Shown here: positions 60,731 to 64,000 of the stretch, piece by piece
Numbering within the stretch: position 1 is the first letter of the stretch
Layout of the letters: the number at the start of each line of letters is the position of its first letter
NCBI RefSeq assembly: GCF_947179165.1
Contig: NC_077237.1
Location: 13,482,235-13,546,234, forward strand
Origin: Solanum dulcamara
Lineage: Eukaryota; Streptophyta; Magnoliopsida; Solanales; Solanaceae
Direction of reading: 5' to 3'
DNA: 64,000 nucleotides
Position numbers and translations under genes: made by a program
The notes under the pieces: generated by a model
Told to the model about the DNA's origin: nothing
Seen by the model: only the letters and a program-made list of their open reading frames with translations
The model's database searches: none

Positions 60731-62119
60731 TCAGAATGGTGAAGTGGATGAAGATGATGCTCCAACACTGTTAGATCCTGTTCTCGCATTATCCAGAATC
60801 TGTATTATATTCACCATTTGAGCCCACATTTCTGGTGTAACTATTTTGGTTCCAAGATGACAGTGTCGTATCCAAATCGTTGTCCTAATATCCTCAAAGC
60901 CCTGTTCACCTTCTGGGCTTATGCTATTGCGATCTTCTCGAAGCCATGCCTGATATTCTGGAGTTCTTCTTGCTGGTCCATCTCCTATCTCTAGCGTGAT
61001 GATATTATCCCATTCATGAAGAATCTTATCAACTCTAGGGACTTTAAAGTCTGATTCGAAGGAAATTTCAGAAGATTTCATATTTGCTTGTAGAGGAATC
61101 ATTTGTGTTTGACCGAACTGTTGAAGCACACATATTGGGGCGTATGGTTGGAGACCTTCCAATCCAATGAGCTCGATGTAGTAAAATCCTCTACACCTTA
61201 TGAATGCAGTAGGACATGAGAGTAGTGGGTATTTCCATTGAATTTGGTCACTAGTGCGAGAAATCAAGAATTCGTACCAATCATTAGTACCAACTGGAGA
61301 CACAAACCTTTTCATCCTATCATAAAAACTGTTAATATGACTTGTATTACTAAAACATATGTCTACCATGTCATCACGTTGGTAAAAATGTTCCATCGCC
61401 CACATTTGCAAAAGAAGATTGCAACCTTCAAAGAAACTTGTTTCTCCTCTTTTACACTTTCCAAGGGCTTGAAGTATTTCAGCCAAAATCATAGGAACCA
61501 AAGTGATTTCTTTTCCGTCGACTCCTTTGAAAAGTGCTTTAGCCACATAACATATACAAGTGCTAATCTTCCCATGTTCTTGTGGAAATACCAAGGTTCC
61601 TAGTAAAGCCACAGCAAATGCAATAGGACGGTTAGCTTGCCAATGGGTAGAGGTGCAAGAGAATTCTTTTCTGAATAACTTGTAACTGTCCGAACATCCA
61701 TACCGCCCATATAAGTAATCCAAGGAAACCCAATTGTGTTTGAAACACCCTAGTTTCCTAGTGTTTTTCAATCCTAAGTATCGAAGAAATTTCTTCCCTG
61801 ATTGACCGTGTGGGATAATTTGACTTCTCCCTCGATACTTCAAACTAGTGAAATAGTAGATTTCCTCCAATGTGGGTGTTAACTCAAAGTCTTTGAATGC
61901 GAACACAACACGATCTGGATCCCAAAATGGAAGTAATGCGCTAACCACATGATTATCCGGGGAGACCTTGAATAGCATAGGGAGGAAGCCCAATTTTTTT
62001 GTAATTGTTGATTTCTCGATGGGGCTAAAATTTTCCCACCATTTCTTCAATTTGTACGGGACACCCTCGACCATCCTAATTTTGGGTATTTGGGGAGTTG
62101 AATCCATCCTACAATACAA
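60731..62119 (-). CDS. E6 ORF1, extra protein before gag
   Basis: 462 residues, intact, Met at 62119. Reads MVEGVPYKLKKWWENFSPIE, LTPTLEEIYYFTSL, RPIAFAVALLGTLVFPQEHG, LVPMILAEILQALGKCKRGE and a Ser-rich C-terminus. An ORF at this place and of this size is characteristic of Ogre elements. The pattern resembles the plant mobile domain (aminotransferase-like) of MAIL/MAIN proteins, from memory and not by search. Its job in the element is not established. It lies 475 bp upstream of gag in the same orientation, presumably on the same transcript. Confidence 0.85.
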   Translation of the reverse strand: MYCRMDSTPQIPKIRMVEGVPYKLKKWWENFSPIEKSTITKKLGFLPMLFKVSPDNHVVSALLPFWDPDRVVFAFKDFELTPTLEEIYYFTSLKYRGRSQIIPHGQSGKKFLRYLGLKNTRKLGCFKHNWVSLDYLYGRYGCSDSYKLFRKEFSCTSTHWQANRPIAFAVALLGTLVFPQEHGKISTCICYVAKALFKGVDGKEITLVPMILAEILQALGKCKRGETSFFEGCNLLLQMWAMEHFYQRDDMVDICFSNTSHINSFYDRMKRFVSPVGTNDWYEFLISRTSDQIQWKYPLLSCPTAFIRCRGFYYIELIGLEGLQPYAPICVLQQFGQTQMIPLQANMKSSEISFESDFKVPRVDKILHEWDNIITLEIGDGPARRTPEYQAWLREDRNSISPEGEQGFEDIRTTIWIRHCHLGTKIVTPEMWAQMVNIIQILDNARTGSNSVGASSSSTSPF

Positions 62120-62759
62120 ATTAATAAAATAAGGACATATTTTCCAAACTCATTATGTCAAAATTGGCTTGGATCAGTCTATCATTATCACGTTCCATAA
62201 AATATGCTTATTGGTCGTTGGGTCATGAAACCCGTCGACGTATGTGTGGTTTCTTAAATGTGGAATTGACACCTTGGGTCAATCCACCTAAGGCGTATGC
62301 ATGCATGACTTAGTTCGAAGGGAAGCACAGCTCTATCTTATGTTTTTTCTAAGATTTGGCTTACTAGACAAAAGGTTCCCGAGTGGACAACTCGAGTGAG
62401 AAGGCTACGCGGCCACACGGAAAAAGATCCGGACACCCCGCGCATACGCCAACTCTCCTAAATTTTGGGATTTTTTGAAAAAAACTTTGTGGGTGCGCAA
62501 AACACACCTTACGTGTACGTGTGATAGTGTCAATTTTCCAGAATTGGAGGAAGTATGAACGGAATGACAGTTTATATAAAGCAGTAACAAATATTCAAAT
62601 ATATAAAGCAACAAAATAATTGCAAACATACATTAATATCAAGCAATAGCAAATAAATAATCATAACATAAATCATCAAACAATTAAAAAAAAGAAAAAC
62701 TAAAAATATAAAGAAATTCAAATTATTAACCTAAGTCTGTTATGGTTTAGAACCTTTAT
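62120..62759. other. E6 leader
   Basis: Untranslated leader between primer site and ORF1. A small minus ORF (62629-62405) has no recognisable domain. Confidence 0.65.
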
Positions 62760-62778
62760 GTCCCCAGCGGAGTCGCCA
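62760..62778 (-). other. E6 primer-binding site (Arg-tRNA type)
   Basis: Element sense TGGCGACTCCGCTGGGGAC, three bases inside the 5' LTR. From memory this is the Ogre-type site assigned to tRNA-Arg. Confidence 0.82.
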
Positions 62779-62781
62779 AGC

Positions 62782-64000
62782 TGTTATACCCCATTTTAAC
62801 TCGAGGTCAAACGGTGTACAACATATTGATGATTCCTAAATTATTTAATTTTAAGGAGTCGCCACCTAATTATTTTTAAGGTAAATTAGGATTCCTAAAT
62901 AATTAACTTATTCAATGCTAAAAAATGATCTCCGATTAGTGGTCTACTTAGCTTATGAGATTCTAGATAAGGGTTCTAGTTATCCTAAAGGGAAGGGGTT
63001 AGGCATCCTTCAAGATTCGTTAAAAAACGATTACCGGCCAAACTTAGGTTAAATGATTAAAATTATAAAAAGGTTGCTCAAAAAGTTTTGAAAACAAAGC
63101 TTAGTAACTAAGTGAGTGTTTAAATGCGATATATATATATATATTTTAATAACTAAGCCTTAAAGAAAAATATTGATTTTTTTTATTATGATGAACCATT
63201 TTAATTAAAGTTTTCACAAATCTAAATATCCATATAATGTTAGCTATTGTATTAGTGAGAACACAACGACAAAAATAATAATAATAATAATAATAATAAT
63301 AGAAATAATAATATTAATAACGGCAGTAAATAATAATAATAATAATGATAGCAACACTAAATAATACTAATAACGATAATAATAATAATAATAATAAAAA
63401 TACTAATGATGATAATGATAACGAATTTAATATTAATAATACTAATAAAGATAACGATAATAATATTAATAATAATAATAGTAAAATAAAATACTACGAA
63501 TAATAATAGTAACGATAATAATAATAATAACAGTAAATGAAAATACTACTACTACTATTAGTACTACTAATAATGATGAAGAAAATAATAATAATAATAA
63601 TAATAATAATAGTAGATAGAAATACTACTAATACTAATGATAATAGTAATAATAATAATAATAATACTAACAGTAAAATAAAATACAACTACAACTCATA
63701 ACAACAACAACAACAACAATAATAGTAATAATAATAATAGTAAATAAACTATACTAGTATAATAATGATAATAATAATAGCAATAATAATAATAATAATA
63801 ATAAGTAAATAATAATAATAATAATAATAATGATGATAAATAGTGATAACAACAACAATAATAATAATAGCAATAATAATAATAATAATAATAATATGAT
63901 AACGGTAAATATAATAGCAATAATACGAATAATAATAAATAGATAATAATAACAATAGCAATAATAATAATAAGAATAAGAATAATAACAATAAGCATAA
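62782..64000 (-). repeat. E6 5' LTR (first 1219 bp; runs off the window)
   Basis: Starts TGTTATACCCC; aligns with 46010-47228 at a constant offset of 16772, including the triplet tract. Confidence 0.93.

Larger units (their letters stand above)
46010..64000 (-). mobile_element. E6: Ogre (Ty3/gypsy, Tat lineage) retrotransposon
   Basis: 3' LTR 46010-50649, core 50650-62781, and a 5' LTR that starts at 62782 and leaves the window. Marks of Ogre: a PBS of Arg-tRNA type (62760-62778), an extra ORF before gag, an intron between protease and RT, an added archaeal-type RNase H, a long 3' untranslated region and long LTRs. With equal LTRs the whole would be about 21.4 kb. The visible 1219 bp of the two LTRs align with no gap and two differences (46013/62785 and 46121/62893), so insertion is recent. 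Left flank AGCGT (46005-46009) predicts the target duplication outside the window. Two stops and a frame break lie in the coding region. Confidence 0.93.

Noticed and set aside
1..64000. CRISPR array, bacterial operon or phage content
   Set aside because: Repeats are LTRs, minisatellites and microsatellites; codon content, introns and TATA boxes are those of plant nuclear retrotransposons.

Overview
This window is plant nuclear DNA made almost entirely of nested LTR retrotransposons. The lineage mix points to Solanaceae: Ty3/gypsy LTRs that start TGTCACGACCC or TGTAATGACC, a chromodomain-bearing chromovirus, an Athila-type gag, and an Ogre/Tat element with an extra ORF, an intron and an Arg-tRNA-type primer site. 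I cannot tell Solanum from Capsicum or Nicotiana. I found no host protein gene, tRNA gene or CRISPR array. The only non-transposon gene sequence is a 5S rRNA fragment carried inside a retrotransposon.

Layout. 1-9518: chromovirus E1 (minus strand) with decayed gag, protease, RT, RNase H, integrase and chromodomain; its 3' LTR has about 1.08 kb in the wrong orientation. 9810-16952: E2 (minus), two 2.9 kb LTRs around a 1.3 kb core that holds a 5S rRNA sequence fused to the stump of a chromodomain. 17100-20160: two decayed plus-strand gag copies, the second preceded by a primer-binding site with no LTR and followed by a protease stump. 20158-36890: E4 (minus), LTRs around a non-coding core (LARD-like), interrupted by E3 (23960-31495, minus), whose 3' LTR is scrambled by inversions. 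36891-37180: tail of an older plus-strand element. 37181-40598: E5 (plus), a deletion derivative. 40599-46009: Athila-type gag-protease remnant (minus), split by a nested pair of solo LTRs (41832-45723) and then by the Ogre. 46010-64000: Ogre E6 (minus), 3' LTR complete and 5' LTR running off the window.

How the parts work together. E6 is the only element that looks recent: the visible 1.2 kb of its two LTRs aligns without gaps with two differences. It keeps ORF1, gag-protease, a G-patch segment, a 186-bp intron with consensus splice sites, RT with YVDD, two RNase H domains and a DD35E integrase. It also carries two in-frame stops and a shifted frame at a 10-C run, so it looks young but unable to move by itself. 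E3 and E2 share leader, primer site and parts of their LTRs, so E3 resembles the coding relative of the non-coding E2.

The strongest candidate for something undescribed is E2. About 103 nt of 5S rRNA, in the element's own sense, is joined to the chromodomain codons through an 8-nt microhomology. The described 5S-bearing elements (Cassandra TRIMs) carry 5S in the LTR, not in the core.
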